The notes under the pieces were generated by a model, which had not been told where the DNA came from, did not search any database, and saw nothing but the letters and a program-made list of their open reading frames with translations. Below, piece by piece: positions 53,249 through 61,284 of a stretch of 64,000 bases of DNA. The stretch is from Deltaproteobacteria bacterium (GTDB lineage Bacteria; Bdellovibrionota; UBA2394), in contig JAFLCD010000005.1 of assembly GCA_017302715.1 (NCBI GenBank), positions 113,976 to 177,975 of the forward strand. Reading direction: 5' to 3'. A program made the position numbers and the translations under genes. The first letter of the stretch is position 1, and every line of letters begins with the position of its first letter.

Positions 53249-54268
53249 GTGAGAATTCCATTTTCGCTGGGGATTGAGTCTATAGGCATTTATCTGCCAC
53301 AAAACCGCGTTTTAGCGGAAGCGATGGTGGATGCAAAAGTGATCACCGAAGAGCGTTTTAAAAAGATTCAGACCCAAAGTATTTATCAAGAGGACAAAAT
53401 GACTGCTTCAGAGATGGCTTTTTATGCAGCTTCGGATGCTCTTAAAAATGCAGGAGTTCCCGCTGAAGATCTTTCACTCATTATTTTTTCTTCGACACTT
53501 TTAAAAGATTATTCAAGTTGGTCGGCGGCAGCCGATTTATGCAATCGATTGTCAGCCACTCGCGCAGAATTTTTAGATATCTATCAAGGTTGTAACGGAG
53601 TGATGTCATCCATTGATCTTGCCGTTTCAAAAATGTTTTTAAATCCTGAGATTAAATATGTGCTCATGGTTTCTGCAGAAAAATTTCCAGCTGCTGTGGC
53701 GGATCGATGGAATTGCGATCCTGCATGTTTTTATGGCGACGGTGCCGGAGCTTTTTTACTGAAAAGAAATTCTTCTTTTTGTCAGATTCAGTCTTTTAAT
53801 TCTTATTTTGCTCCTGAACTTAATGATTTTATTTCTATGGGCTATGGATCTTTTTCAGACATCTCAGATCATTTTTCGCATATTCCCTATTCGCCTAGAA
53901 CAACCAAGCGAAAGCTCATCGAGAAATTAGGAAAAGATAAAATCGAAGAATGTTTTGATCGAGGGAGTGTTCAGGTTTTTAAAAATTCTTTGAAAGATTG
54001 TGGTTTGCTTGAAGATTCAAAAATAGATTACGGATTAATTCCTAATTATGATTTAGAACTTTCAGAACTCATCGCTTCTCAAGTAAATTTACCTTTAGAA
54101 AAAACATCGTGGGAATTTGGTAGAAAAGTTGGCCATGTTGGATGCGTGGATCCCATTTTAAATTTTCATTTTGCTAAAGAGGCAAATAAATTTAAATCTG
54201 GCCAGAGGGTTTTTATATTGAGTCACGGAGCTGGAGTCTCGGTAATGGGAATGATGGTAAGCGTATGA
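53249..54268 (+). CDS. Beta-ketoacyl-ACP synthase III (FabH)-like protein
   Basis: 339 residues from GTG. Thiolase fold: IGIYLPQNRVLAEAMVD, DLSLIIFSSTLLK, FLDIYQGCNGVMSSIDLAVSKM with the nucleophile Cys115, and FYGDGAGAFLL. In FabH the other catalytic residues are His (IPHQAN) and Asn (GNTSAAS); here the aligned places read IPNYD (Asn266) and VGHVGCVD (His296), so the pair appears exchanged. It therefore probably uses a different acyl acceptor or chemistry. Overlaps the next gene by ATGA. Confidence 0.8.
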   Translation: MRIPFSLGIESIGIYLPQNRVLAEAMVDAKVITEERFKKIQTQSIYQEDKMTASEMAFYAASDALKNAGVPAEDLSLIIFSSTLLKDYSSWSAAADLCNRLSATRAEFLDIYQGCNGVMSSIDLAVSKMFLNPEIKYVLMVSAEKFPAAVADRWNCDPACFYGDGAGAFLLKRNSSFCQIQSFNSYFAPELNDFISMGYGSFSDISDHFSHIPYSPRTTKRKLIEKLGKDKIEECFDRGSVQVFKNSLKDCGLLEDSKIDYGLIPNYDLELSELIASQVNLPLEKTSWEFGRKVGHVGCVDPILNFHFAKEANKFKSGQRVFILSHGAGVSVMGMMVSV

Positions 54269-55038
54269 CACTGATCGTTTTAGGATTTTTAATTGGAACC
54301 CTTGGAACTTTGATAGGCGCGGGGGGTGGGTTTATCATGATTCCCATTCTTTTTTATCTTTATCCCCATGCTTCCGCTGCTTATATCACAGGAATTTCTT
54401 TGGCCGTCGTTTGTTTAAATGCGATCTCGGGCTCAGCTGCCTATGCGCGGCAAAAGAAAATCGATTACCGAAATGGAATTTATTTTGCGGTCGCGGCTTT
54501 GCCTGGCTCAGTTTTAGGGGCCTATGCCATCCAATATATTCCACGCTCTACCTTCAATTTTATTTTTGGAATTTTGCTCGCAGTCGTTTCAATTTATTTA
54601 TTAATAAAGCCAGAAAAGAAAAAGAGTTCTTCATCTACAGAAGGATCTCAAAAAATTTCTTCTGCAAAAATAAAACTCGGCATTTTGATTTCTACATTTG
54701 TCGGATTTTTGTCTAGCATTCTAGGAATAGGTGGAGGAATCATTCATGTTCCACTTTTAATTCACGTTTTAGATTTTCCAGTTCATCGAGCTACCGCTAC
54801 TTCGCATTTTATTTTGGCCATTCTTACATTCGTGGCAACGCTCACTCATATTTATCAGGGAATTTTTGATGAATTAGCCGTTCGAAGTATTTTGCTTTTA
54901 GGATTGGGCGTGATTTTTGGCGCTCAGCTAGGTGCTTATTTATCGAAGCATATTCATAGTCGTTGGATCGTACGAGGTCTCGCCATCGCATTGATCATGA
55001 TGGCGATTAGATTATTTCAAAATTGGCTCAGTGCTTAA
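54265..55038 (+). CDS. TauE/SafE-family sulfite exporter-like membrane protein
   Basis: 257 residues, about eight membrane helices in two repeats, each with the family glycine motif: LGFLIGTLGTLIGAGGGFIMIPIL and VGFLSSILGIGGGIIHVPLL. The family exports sulfite, sulfonates or related anions, or is linked to acyl metabolism. It is coupled with the KAS III-like gene (4-base overlap). Substrate unknown. Confidence 0.85.
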   Translation: MTLIVLGFLIGTLGTLIGAGGGFIMIPILFYLYPHASAAYITGISLAVVCLNAISGSAAYARQKKIDYRNGIYFAVAALPGSVLGAYAIQYIPRSTFNFIFGILLAVVSIYLLIKPEKKKSSSSTEGSQKISSAKIKLGILISTFVGFLSSILGIGGGIIHVPLLIHVLDFPVHRATATSHFILAILTFVATLTHIYQGIFDELAVRSILLLGLGVIFGAQLGAYLSKHIHSRWIVRGLAIALIMMAIRLFQNWLSA

Positions 55039-55053
55039 AATAACTTTACTCAA

Positions 55054-55494
55054 TTACTTCGATCCAAAAACTTTTCGATCTAAAGAAAATCGGCCGGGAC
55101 CAGAGATCAAAAGTAAAAGAGAAATAATTAAATAAATCAGAGCGAGTTCGAAAGATCTTCCGCCAGGACCCATCGCAACAAATGGATCTCCCATAATGTA
55201 GGCGTGCATAAAAACAGCGACAGACATCGTACATAAAAGTCCGAGAGCCGCGAGCCTAGTAAGTAAACCTACGATTAAAGCGATGCCTCCACCAAACTCA
55301 GAAAGAGCTGCTAAAAATTGTAAAAACCCTGGAACAGGTGAATCGGGTCCCATCCAATGAGTGGCGGCTTGAATTTTTCCCCAACCATGCATGATAAAGG
55401 CGTATCCAACAATCACTCGGACAATCAGCAAAACTAAATCCATATCAAATGAATGATTTCTAGCTGCCAAAACTTTAGAGATTTTGAATTTCAT
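55054..55494 (-). CDS. DoxX-family membrane protein
   Basis: About 147 residues, four membrane helices. RVIVGYAFIMHGWGKIQ, FLAALSEFGGGIALIVGLLTRLAALGL and FELALIYLIISLLLLI are the DoxX pattern (gwgK, E-GG, G..tR). ATG at 55494 with AAGGGTGGG a few bases upstream is preferred over 55542. DoxX proteins are redox-linked membrane proteins of unclear role. Confidence 0.85.
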   Translation of the reverse strand: MKFKISKVLAARNHSFDMDLVLLIVRVIVGYAFIMHGWGKIQAATHWMGPDSPVPGFLQFLAALSEFGGGIALIVGLLTRLAALGLLCTMSVAVFMHAYIMGDPFVAMGPGGRSFELALIYLIISLLLLISGPGRFSLDRKVFGSK

Positions 55495-55573
55495 GAGAAC
55501 CCACCCTTCGCTCTTTATTACAACGTAAAGCGTAGAGTTCATTCAAGCATTAATATCAGGCCATAATGAAAAT

Positions 55574-55777
55574 TTACTTCGCAGGACTATCTTTGCGTTC
55601 CAAGCGAGCTGCTCTTTTGGCTTCATCGAGGGCATCTACTATTTCTTCTGAAGCTTCATCGGTTCTTTCATCCACAGCGGCCAGAGGAGCATCTTCTTTT
55701 TTTAAGTGCGCCATAGGATCAGCTTCGGTGGAAGGCGCCTTGGAGGAAAGTTTTGGGTTGTTTTTATTTTTAGTCAT
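55574..55777 (-). CDS. Small charged protein of unknown function
   Basis: 67 residues from ATG at 55777, with GAGAAG a few bases upstream; strongly acidic and basic, Ala-rich, no hydrophobic segment (EEIVDALDEAKRAARLERK). The plus strand has an overlapping frame (55566-55838) of low-complexity Ser/Ala/Leu, which I judge a shadow. The ribosome site and soluble composition favour this strand, but support is limited. Confidence 0.45.
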   Translation of the reverse strand: MTKNKNNPKLSSKAPSTEADPMAHLKKEDAPLAAVDERTDEASEEIVDALDEAKRAARLERKDSPAK

Positions 55778-55847
55778 TTCTCTATCTTCTCTCTTTAGAA
55801 AGTTTTCACAACTACCCAAGGTCGATATCCTGATTTAAGGTTAATTT

Positions 55848-56174
55848 ATGAATGGATGGATCGTTTTACTTTTAGCAGGCGTTTTTGAAATTGGATTTAC
55901 AACTTTTATGAAACTCTCCGAGGGATTTTCAAAATGGGGTTTCAATATTTTATTTGCGATCTGTGCAGTGACGAGCTTTTTTTTACTCAATAAAGCTACT
56001 ATGCAAATTCCTTTGGGAACGACGTACGCAGTTTGGACGGGGGTTGGCGCTTTTGGAACGGCAGTCATTGGAATGATCTTTTTTAAAGATCCAACAACTT
56101 TTTGGCGCGTGTTTTTTTTATCGACACTGATTTTTTCGATTATCGGACTTAAGTTTGTAGCGCCTGAGTCTTGA
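55848..56174 (+). CDS. SMR-family transporter (SugE/Gdx-like)
   Basis: 108 residues, four helices. The conserved membrane Glu is Glu14 in LLLAGVFEIGFTTFMKLS; TTYAVWTGVGAFGTAVIGM is the signature SMR segment. FEIG-FTTFMKLSEGF resembles SugE/Gdx (guanidinium exporters) more than EmrE, but no experiment-level call is possible. Confidence 0.9.
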   Translation: MNGWIVLLLAGVFEIGFTTFMKLSEGFSKWGFNILFAICAVTSFFLLNKATMQIPLGTTYAVWTGVGAFGTAVIGMIFFKDPTTFWRVFFLSTLIFSIIGLKFVAPES

Positions 56175-56182
56175 TGAACTGT

Positions 56183-57157
56183 TTATTTTTTCTTGCCGGG
56201 AGGATCAGAGCGTCGTGTGACGAAACCTTCAAAAAATCCATTGAACCATTGAAGAGAATTAAGCCAAAGACCAAGATTAGTTTCCCCATTCGGTCGAATA
56301 AAGAAAAATGCCAATGCTAAATAAATGGCAAACATGGATCCAAAGATTCCAAAGTAAAAATTTCCCACAAAAAATAAAACTGAGAATCCAATAAACACAC
56401 TGAGCCCCACAATTTGAATTTTTCTTTTTATTCCTCGATCACGAACGAGTTTTCCTTGGGCTCGTCCGTATGCGTGCATGACATTTCGAAACTGTCTAAT
56501 GCTTTCGGGGCGATGATGATAAACTAATGCCTTTGGGTTATAGGTAATTTTAAATCCTGCTTCTTTAACTTTGAAATCGAGCTCAACATCTTCTCCCGGA
56601 AATAAATCTTCGTGAAATCCGCCCACCTGCAAAAATAGATCGCGGCGATAAGCCACATTGCAAAGCGGATTGTGATTGACCTCGATAATTTCAAAATTTT
56701 TTGATTTATAAAAATCTATTCCTACTATTTTTAATTCGGCGGCGCGTTGAAAAAATCTTTCAACGAGAAGTTGAAATTTAGAAGATTGCGGCGGCGCAAG
56801 ATGGGGTCCTCCAGTTGAGCCCACATCGGAATCCTTGAAGCCGATGATAAGTTCACGAAGCCAAGAATTTGTTGCGATGCAGTCTGCATCCATAAAAACT
56901 AAAAACTCACTCTGACTTTCGTTGGCGACTAAGTTGCGTGCTCGACCAGGACCAACTTTGCCGTATTCTTTGAGAGAAATTTTCTCTGGAAATTTATTTT
57001 GAAATTCTAAAATTTTTTCCCGAGTAGAATCCGTTGACGCATCGTCGATAATATAGGCTTTGAAATCAGTAAAATTTTGGTCGACGAGACTTTGAAGACA
57101 TTCGACAATTTTGTCCTCTTCGTTGAATGCAGGAATAATCACTGAAACCTTTGACAC
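56183..57157 (-). CDS. Glycosyltransferase family 2 with C-terminal membrane helices
   Basis: 324 residues: VSVIIPAFNEEDKIVECLQSL, AYIIDDASTDST, FLVFMDADCIATNSWL (DxD), VGGFHEDLFPGEDVELDFKV (ED acceptor site), and two closely spaced C-terminal helices (VGLSVFIGFSVLFFVGNFYFG and SMFAIYLALAFFF) that place it at the membrane. Probable polyprenol- or polymer-glycosylating enzyme, unrelated in position to the main locus. Confidence 0.88.
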   Translation of the reverse strand: MSKVSVIIPAFNEEDKIVECLQSLVDQNFTDFKAYIIDDASTDSTREKILEFQNKFPEKISLKEYGKVGPGRARNLVANESQSEFLVFMDADCIATNSWLRELIIGFKDSDVGSTGGPHLAPPQSSKFQLLVERFFQRAAELKIVGIDFYKSKNFEIIEVNHNPLCNVAYRRDLFLQVGGFHEDLFPGEDVELDFKVKEAGFKITYNPKALVYHHRPESIRQFRNVMHAYGRAQGKLVRDRGIKRKIQIVGLSVFIGFSVLFFVGNFYFGIFGSMFAIYLALAFFFIRPNGETNLGLWLNSLQWFNGFFEGFVTRRSDPPGKKK

Positions 57158-57238
57158 AGACCTTAGTGTCGCTGCTTCGCAAAGGTTTTTGAAGTATTGA
57201 TTTTCACTGGTGTTTTGCGTGATTGGGGGCTTTCACTT

Positions 57239-57247
57239 TGATATGAT
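57239..57247 (+). promoter_or_regulatory. Extended -10 promoter of tamB
   Basis: TGATATGAT (TG at 57239-57240 before TATGAT at 57242-57247) is an extended -10 element; no good -35 is present at 16-18 bases. Start of transcription would be near 57254, the GTG of tamB, so the message could be leaderless, which fits the lack of a ribosome site. Confidence 0.45.
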
Positions 57248-57253
57248 AGACGT

Positions 57254-60200
57254 GTGAAAGACCATCGAAAAAACGGCGAAAATGAGCCCGTTAAGCGCTA
57301 TTTGCGTAAACGTCTTACGCGAATCATTTCGTGGATTACAGGTCTTTCTTTGGGAGCGATCGTTTTAAGTTTGGTCGGAGTTTTGATTGCTCTCACCATT
57401 TTTGTTCGAACAGACACTTTTCAAAACGGTTTACGGGATCGTATTTTAAAATTAGCTCGCGAAGAATTAGCGGCCAATATCACTTTCGAGTCTGCTAAAG
57501 TTTCTATTTTTGAGCGTAGACCTAAAATTGAATTTTTTAACGTACACCTTCAGCCCATTAAATCGCCGGTAGGAATTGATCTGAGACGAGTGGCTGTTGG
57601 CATTTCACCTTTTGTTTCGATTCCACTTTTATTTTTACAAGAACTTCATCTGGCGTATGTCGAAATCGAAGGTATGTCTTACGATCTTCATTCTACAAAG
57701 ACGGTTGAGTCGTTTATTAAATCTCTGCGTCCGAAGAAAAGTTATATTCCTTCGACATTTCAAACTTCTATCGAGAGGGTTTTACTAAAAGATGTCGATA
57801 TCAATCTTCAGCTTCCTCCGGATGATATTTTTAAAACTTCGGTACTCGCAAAGCTTCAATTGGAAAAGTTAGAAGCAAATATTGATTCAGATGAAATTCA
57901 TTATTTTGGTCAGTTGCAATTTTCGGATACCTCCTTTGGGGGCCACGGGCCTTTTAGTGGAAGTTTAAGTCTCGAGGATGCGATTACGAAAGGTGACAGA
58001 ACTGTCTTTAAAAATCTCAATCTGAAAGTGGGCGAAGATTTATTTGAGCTTTCAGGAGAGGTGAAGCGCCCTGGTGATCCGATCATTGATCTGAAGGGGC
58101 ACTTGAGTGCGCAGTTGCAGAATTATTTTACCGTCGATCAAGCAAGTGGCGTCATGGACTCTACTTTTTCAGTGCGTGGCCCAATTAAAACTTTAGAGGG
58201 CGAAGGACAGATTCAACTTAAGAATTTTAAATATGCTTCAAAATCTTTCAGCAAGGTCAAAGGTGATTGGGCTCTAAAAAATTCTAAATTAGATCTCAAA
58301 TCTTTTTCACTTAAAGAAAATGAAGAAGAAATTATTCTGCAAGGAAGTTTTCCACTGAAGACCGAAGAGGCGGCCCACTTTCAAGCCGAACTTAAAAATT
58401 TAGATTTTGGTTCTGCTATTGGGACGGTGGCACCTGGTCTTGTCAAATGGAAGGGCGCAACTTCTGGAATCGTAAAATACGATGGAACTTTAGCACCCTC
58501 TTCCAAGGGAAATTTTGATTTTGATTTGAAGATGATAGATTTTCAAATTCGCACTCCACTTCATGAAACTGAAATTCTAAAAACTCCAGAGGTAAAAATA
58601 AGCGGCAAGGGAACTCTCGACGGAATTACGAATGGAAATTTTACAACCAATTTGCAAATGGCTGATTCGCGATGGGGCGGAACTGGTACCTGGACAAAAG
58701 ACAAATTTGATTTTCATTGGGACTCTACATTTAGTGGTGGCAGTCTTGGAAATTTTTACTCTCGCAAATTGGAACTACTAGGTGCGATGAAGGGAAGTTT
58801 ACAAGGCCCATGGAATGACCTTGTAATGTCGGTGGATCAAAATCTAACTTATTTTATTTTGGATGGTCATAAACTTTCTAACTTAAAAGGAAAATTAATT
58901 TTAAGCGATCGCGTTTTATTTGGTGCTCCATTGGTAACGGATGAAATTTCTGCCACAGGGGGAATTCGATTTGAGCACGGTCATGATAAAGCTGATACTT
59001 TTTCTGATTTTAAATTTACAACTAAAAAGTTGGATATTGGATTTATCTTTAGCCTTTTTAAAATTGAAGCTGATTGGGCAAAGCAATCGAGAGGATTCAT
59101 AACGAGTCAAGGTGCTTTGAAGGGCAATCTTGTAAGACCTATTGGTTCTGGAAATCTTCTTGTCGAAAATTGGAATTTCAAAACAGACAAAACAAAAGGC
59201 AGAATTGCTAAAGCAAAGTGGGCCACGGCTGGTGGAGAAATTTATTTTGATAATGCTGAATTGAGAGCCTCATCCATCGCTGAGCCTTTGCGAGGAGAAC
59301 TTTCGCTCGATGGACACGGGCTTGTCGATTTATCCATGGAAGCACAAAAACTCAGACTTCAAGATTGGATTTATCTCGTTTCTCCAGACAGTGGTTTGCA
59401 AGGACTAGTAGATCTCGATGTAGACTATCAACGAGGAAATCCTTCTCTTAAATCTCGCTTGAAAATTTACGAAACAAGTTTAGCAGGTAATTCTAAAGAA
59501 GATTCAGAAATGAGTTTGGATTGGTTTGGGGACCAAATCAAATCAAGTGGAAATATTTTTGGTGAATCTTTTTCATTTTTAGTTCAAGGAAATCAAAATT
59601 CAAAAACACGAGAGCTTAAAGCAAAAGTGGCGATGCAATCTTTTGATCTGATTCCTTTTTTCACTGTTTTTAGAGGTTCAAGATTGGAAGTCTCGCTTTC
59701 AGGTGATGGAGAACTTATTTGGCAGCAGCCTAAAAGTACATGCAAAGCCTTTCTATTCTGTTTCTTGGAAGAACCCCGACAATTGTCGGGTGGCATTCAG
59801 TTTGAAAGTTCGAGTCTTCAGAGAGGTAAGGTTGCTCTTCAAAAAATTGATCCATTCAAGTTGCAAATGCTCAACACAAAAAATGGAATGACGAAATTTC
59901 AATTTGAAAAAATTAGACTTTATTCTGATTTTCACGAACTTAGCGTTCAGGGCTTTTTTGAATCGCCCGAAAATTTTTCATTTGCAATCAGCGGAGCGAC
60001 GGAATTGCGTTCGTTCGCAAGTCTTTATCCGCAGCTTGCTCGATCCGACGGACTTGCGGAGGTTGACGGTACTCTCGATGCGCAGGGATTCTCTGGAAAA
60101 ATCGAATTGAGTAATGGTCTCATCAATTTTCAAGGCTCTCCGATCGTGATTCGCAATGTGGAGGCTTCACTTCGCGCTCATAATTCTTCTTTTGATTTAC

Positions 60201-61276
60201 TTCGATTGAAAGGCGATTTTAAAGAAGGAGCGGTGACCGGAAGCGGACGATTTCGTTTAATTGGAAGTGATTTTGATTCGGCACAAGTAAATCTTTTACT
60301 CGAGAATTCTCTTCTTCAGCCTCAAGAGGGGCTTTCATTTCGTATGAGTGGGCCTCTAACTCTAAGACTTACTCGTGAAGAAACCATAATCGACGGAAAA
60401 CTTTCTGTTACTGAAGGAATGTTTAGACGTCGCATCGATGCTCGAATCGATATTTTGAAGGCTTTGGAACCTCAAAAGAGGGAATTCAAAACAGCTGAAG
60501 ATCCTGAAGTTGTAAAACCTTGGAAGCTAAATGTTCAACTGCAAACTCAAGAGCCTTTTGTGATTCGTAATAATTTGGCTGAGGGTGCTGTGAATTTTAA
60601 TTTATATATGCAAGGCACTTTGCGCGAACCGCGCCTAAAAGGCAGTGTCAGTATTTTGCGCGGTCAGTTTAGATATAATAATCGTGAATTCGAAGTGCGA
60701 TCAGGCTCGATTCAGTTTACGGATCCACTTTCAAATATTCCTACCTACGATGTGCGAGCGGACACTCAAGTGAGTGAGTATCGCGTGGATATTCGCTTAC
60801 TCGGCGGCCCGAGTGAACAAAAAATTCTTTATTCATCGGATCCGGCGTTGGGGGAAAAGGATATTCTTAGCTTGATTTCATTTGGCATGCCTTCATCCGC
60901 GCCCGAACTTAATAAGCCAGGTGGAAGTAGTCGCTCTACTTCGCTTTCTGGAATTTCTTATGCGACGGGAATTTTACAAGACAAAATCGAAGGACAGCTT
61001 TCGACAAATTTTGGAATTAGAAGATTTCATCTTCTGCCTGCGTATTTTGAAAAAACAGAGCAGATGGAATTACAGCTAACAGTTGGAGCAGATGTGATTC
61101 GAGATCGTCTACTAGTCAATTACTCCACATTTTTAACGGCGACTCAAGGCGGTCAAAAAGTGGAGTTGGATTTGAGATTGAATCGAGTAGCCTCTCTTGT
61201 AGGATCTTGGAGAGATGCCGGAGATGGACAAAATGATTTCGGGGGCGATTTAAGATTTAGATTTGATTTTGAATGA
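57254..61276 (+). CDS. tamB: TamB-like translocation/assembly protein (DUF490)
   Basis: 1340 residues. One N-terminal membrane helix (WITGLSLGAIVLSLVGVLIALTIFV, about residues 27-51) follows a basic start; the rest is long beta-rich AsmA-like repeats in the periplasm, and the C-terminal third has the DUF490 features PRLKGSVSILRGQFRYNNREFEVRSGSIQF and LGEKDILSLISFGMP. TamB spans the periplasm and works with Omp85 proteins or in phospholipid transport. It starts with GTG and no evident ribosome site. The Omp85 gene follows after eight bases. Confidence 0.92.
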   Translation: MKDHRKNGENEPVKRYLRKRLTRIISWITGLSLGAIVLSLVGVLIALTIFVRTDTFQNGLRDRILKLAREELAANITFESAKVSIFERRPKIEFFNVHLQPIKSPVGIDLRRVAVGISPFVSIPLLFLQELHLAYVEIEGMSYDLHSTKTVESFIKSLRPKKSYIPSTFQTSIERVLLKDVDINLQLPPDDIFKTSVLAKLQLEKLEANIDSDEIHYFGQLQFSDTSFGGHGPFSGSLSLEDAITKGDRTVFKNLNLKVGEDLFELSGEVKRPGDPIIDLKGHLSAQLQNYFTVDQASGVMDSTFSVRGPIKTLEGEGQIQLKNFKYASKSFSKVKGDWALKNSKLDLKSFSLKENEEEIILQGSFPLKTEEAAHFQAELKNLDFGSAIGTVAPGLVKWKGATSGIVKYDGTLAPSSKGNFDFDLKMIDFQIRTPLHETEILKTPEVKISGKGTLDGITNGNFTTNLQMADSRWGGTGTWTKDKFDFHWDSTFSGGSLGNFYSRKLELLGAMKGSLQGPWNDLVMSVDQNLTYFILDGHKLSNLKGKLILSDRVLFGAPLVTDEISATGGIRFEHGHDKADTFSDFKFTTKKLDIGFIFSLFKIEADWAKQSRGFITSQGALKGNLVRPIGSGNLLVENWNFKTDKTKGRIAKAKWATAGGEIYFDNAELRASSIAEPLRGELSLDGHGLVDLSMEAQKLRLQDWIYLVSPDSGLQGLVDLDVDYQRGNPSLKSRLKIYETSLAGNSKEDSEMSLDWFGDQIKSSGNIFGESFSFLVQGNQNSKTRELKAKVAMQSFDLIPFFTVFRGSRLEVSLSGDGELIWQQPKSTCKAFLFCFLEEPRQLSGGIQFESSSLQRGKVALQKIDPFKLQMLNTKNGMTKFQFEKIRLYSDFHELSVQGFFESPENFSFAISGATELRSFASLYPQLARSDGLAEVDGTLDAQGFSGKIELSNGLINFQGSPIVIRNVEASLRAHNSSFDLLRLKGDFKEGAVTGSGRFRLIGSDFDSAQVNLLLENSLLQPQEGLSFRMSGPLTLRLTREETIIDGKLSVTEGMFRRRIDARIDILKALEPQKREFKTAEDPEVVKPWKLNVQLQTQEPFVIRNNLAEGAVNFNLYMQGTLREPRLKGSVSILRGQFRYNNREFEVRSGSIQFTDPLSNIPTYDVRADTQVSEYRVDIRLLGGPSEQKILYSSDPALGEKDILSLISFGMPSSAPELNKPGGSSRSTSLSGISYATGILQDKIEGQLSTNFGIRRFHLLPAYFEKTEQMELQLTVGADVIRDRLLVNYSTFLTATQGGQKVELDLRLNRVASLVGSWRDAGDGQNDFGGDLRFRFDFE

Positions 61277-61284
61277 CGAATTGA

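Noticed and set aside
55566..55838. Plus-strand reading frame of 90 codons opposite the small charged protein
   Set aside because: It is low-complexity Ser/Ala/Leu without a plausible start region, mirrors the charged minus-strand gene, and the minus strand has a ribosome site.
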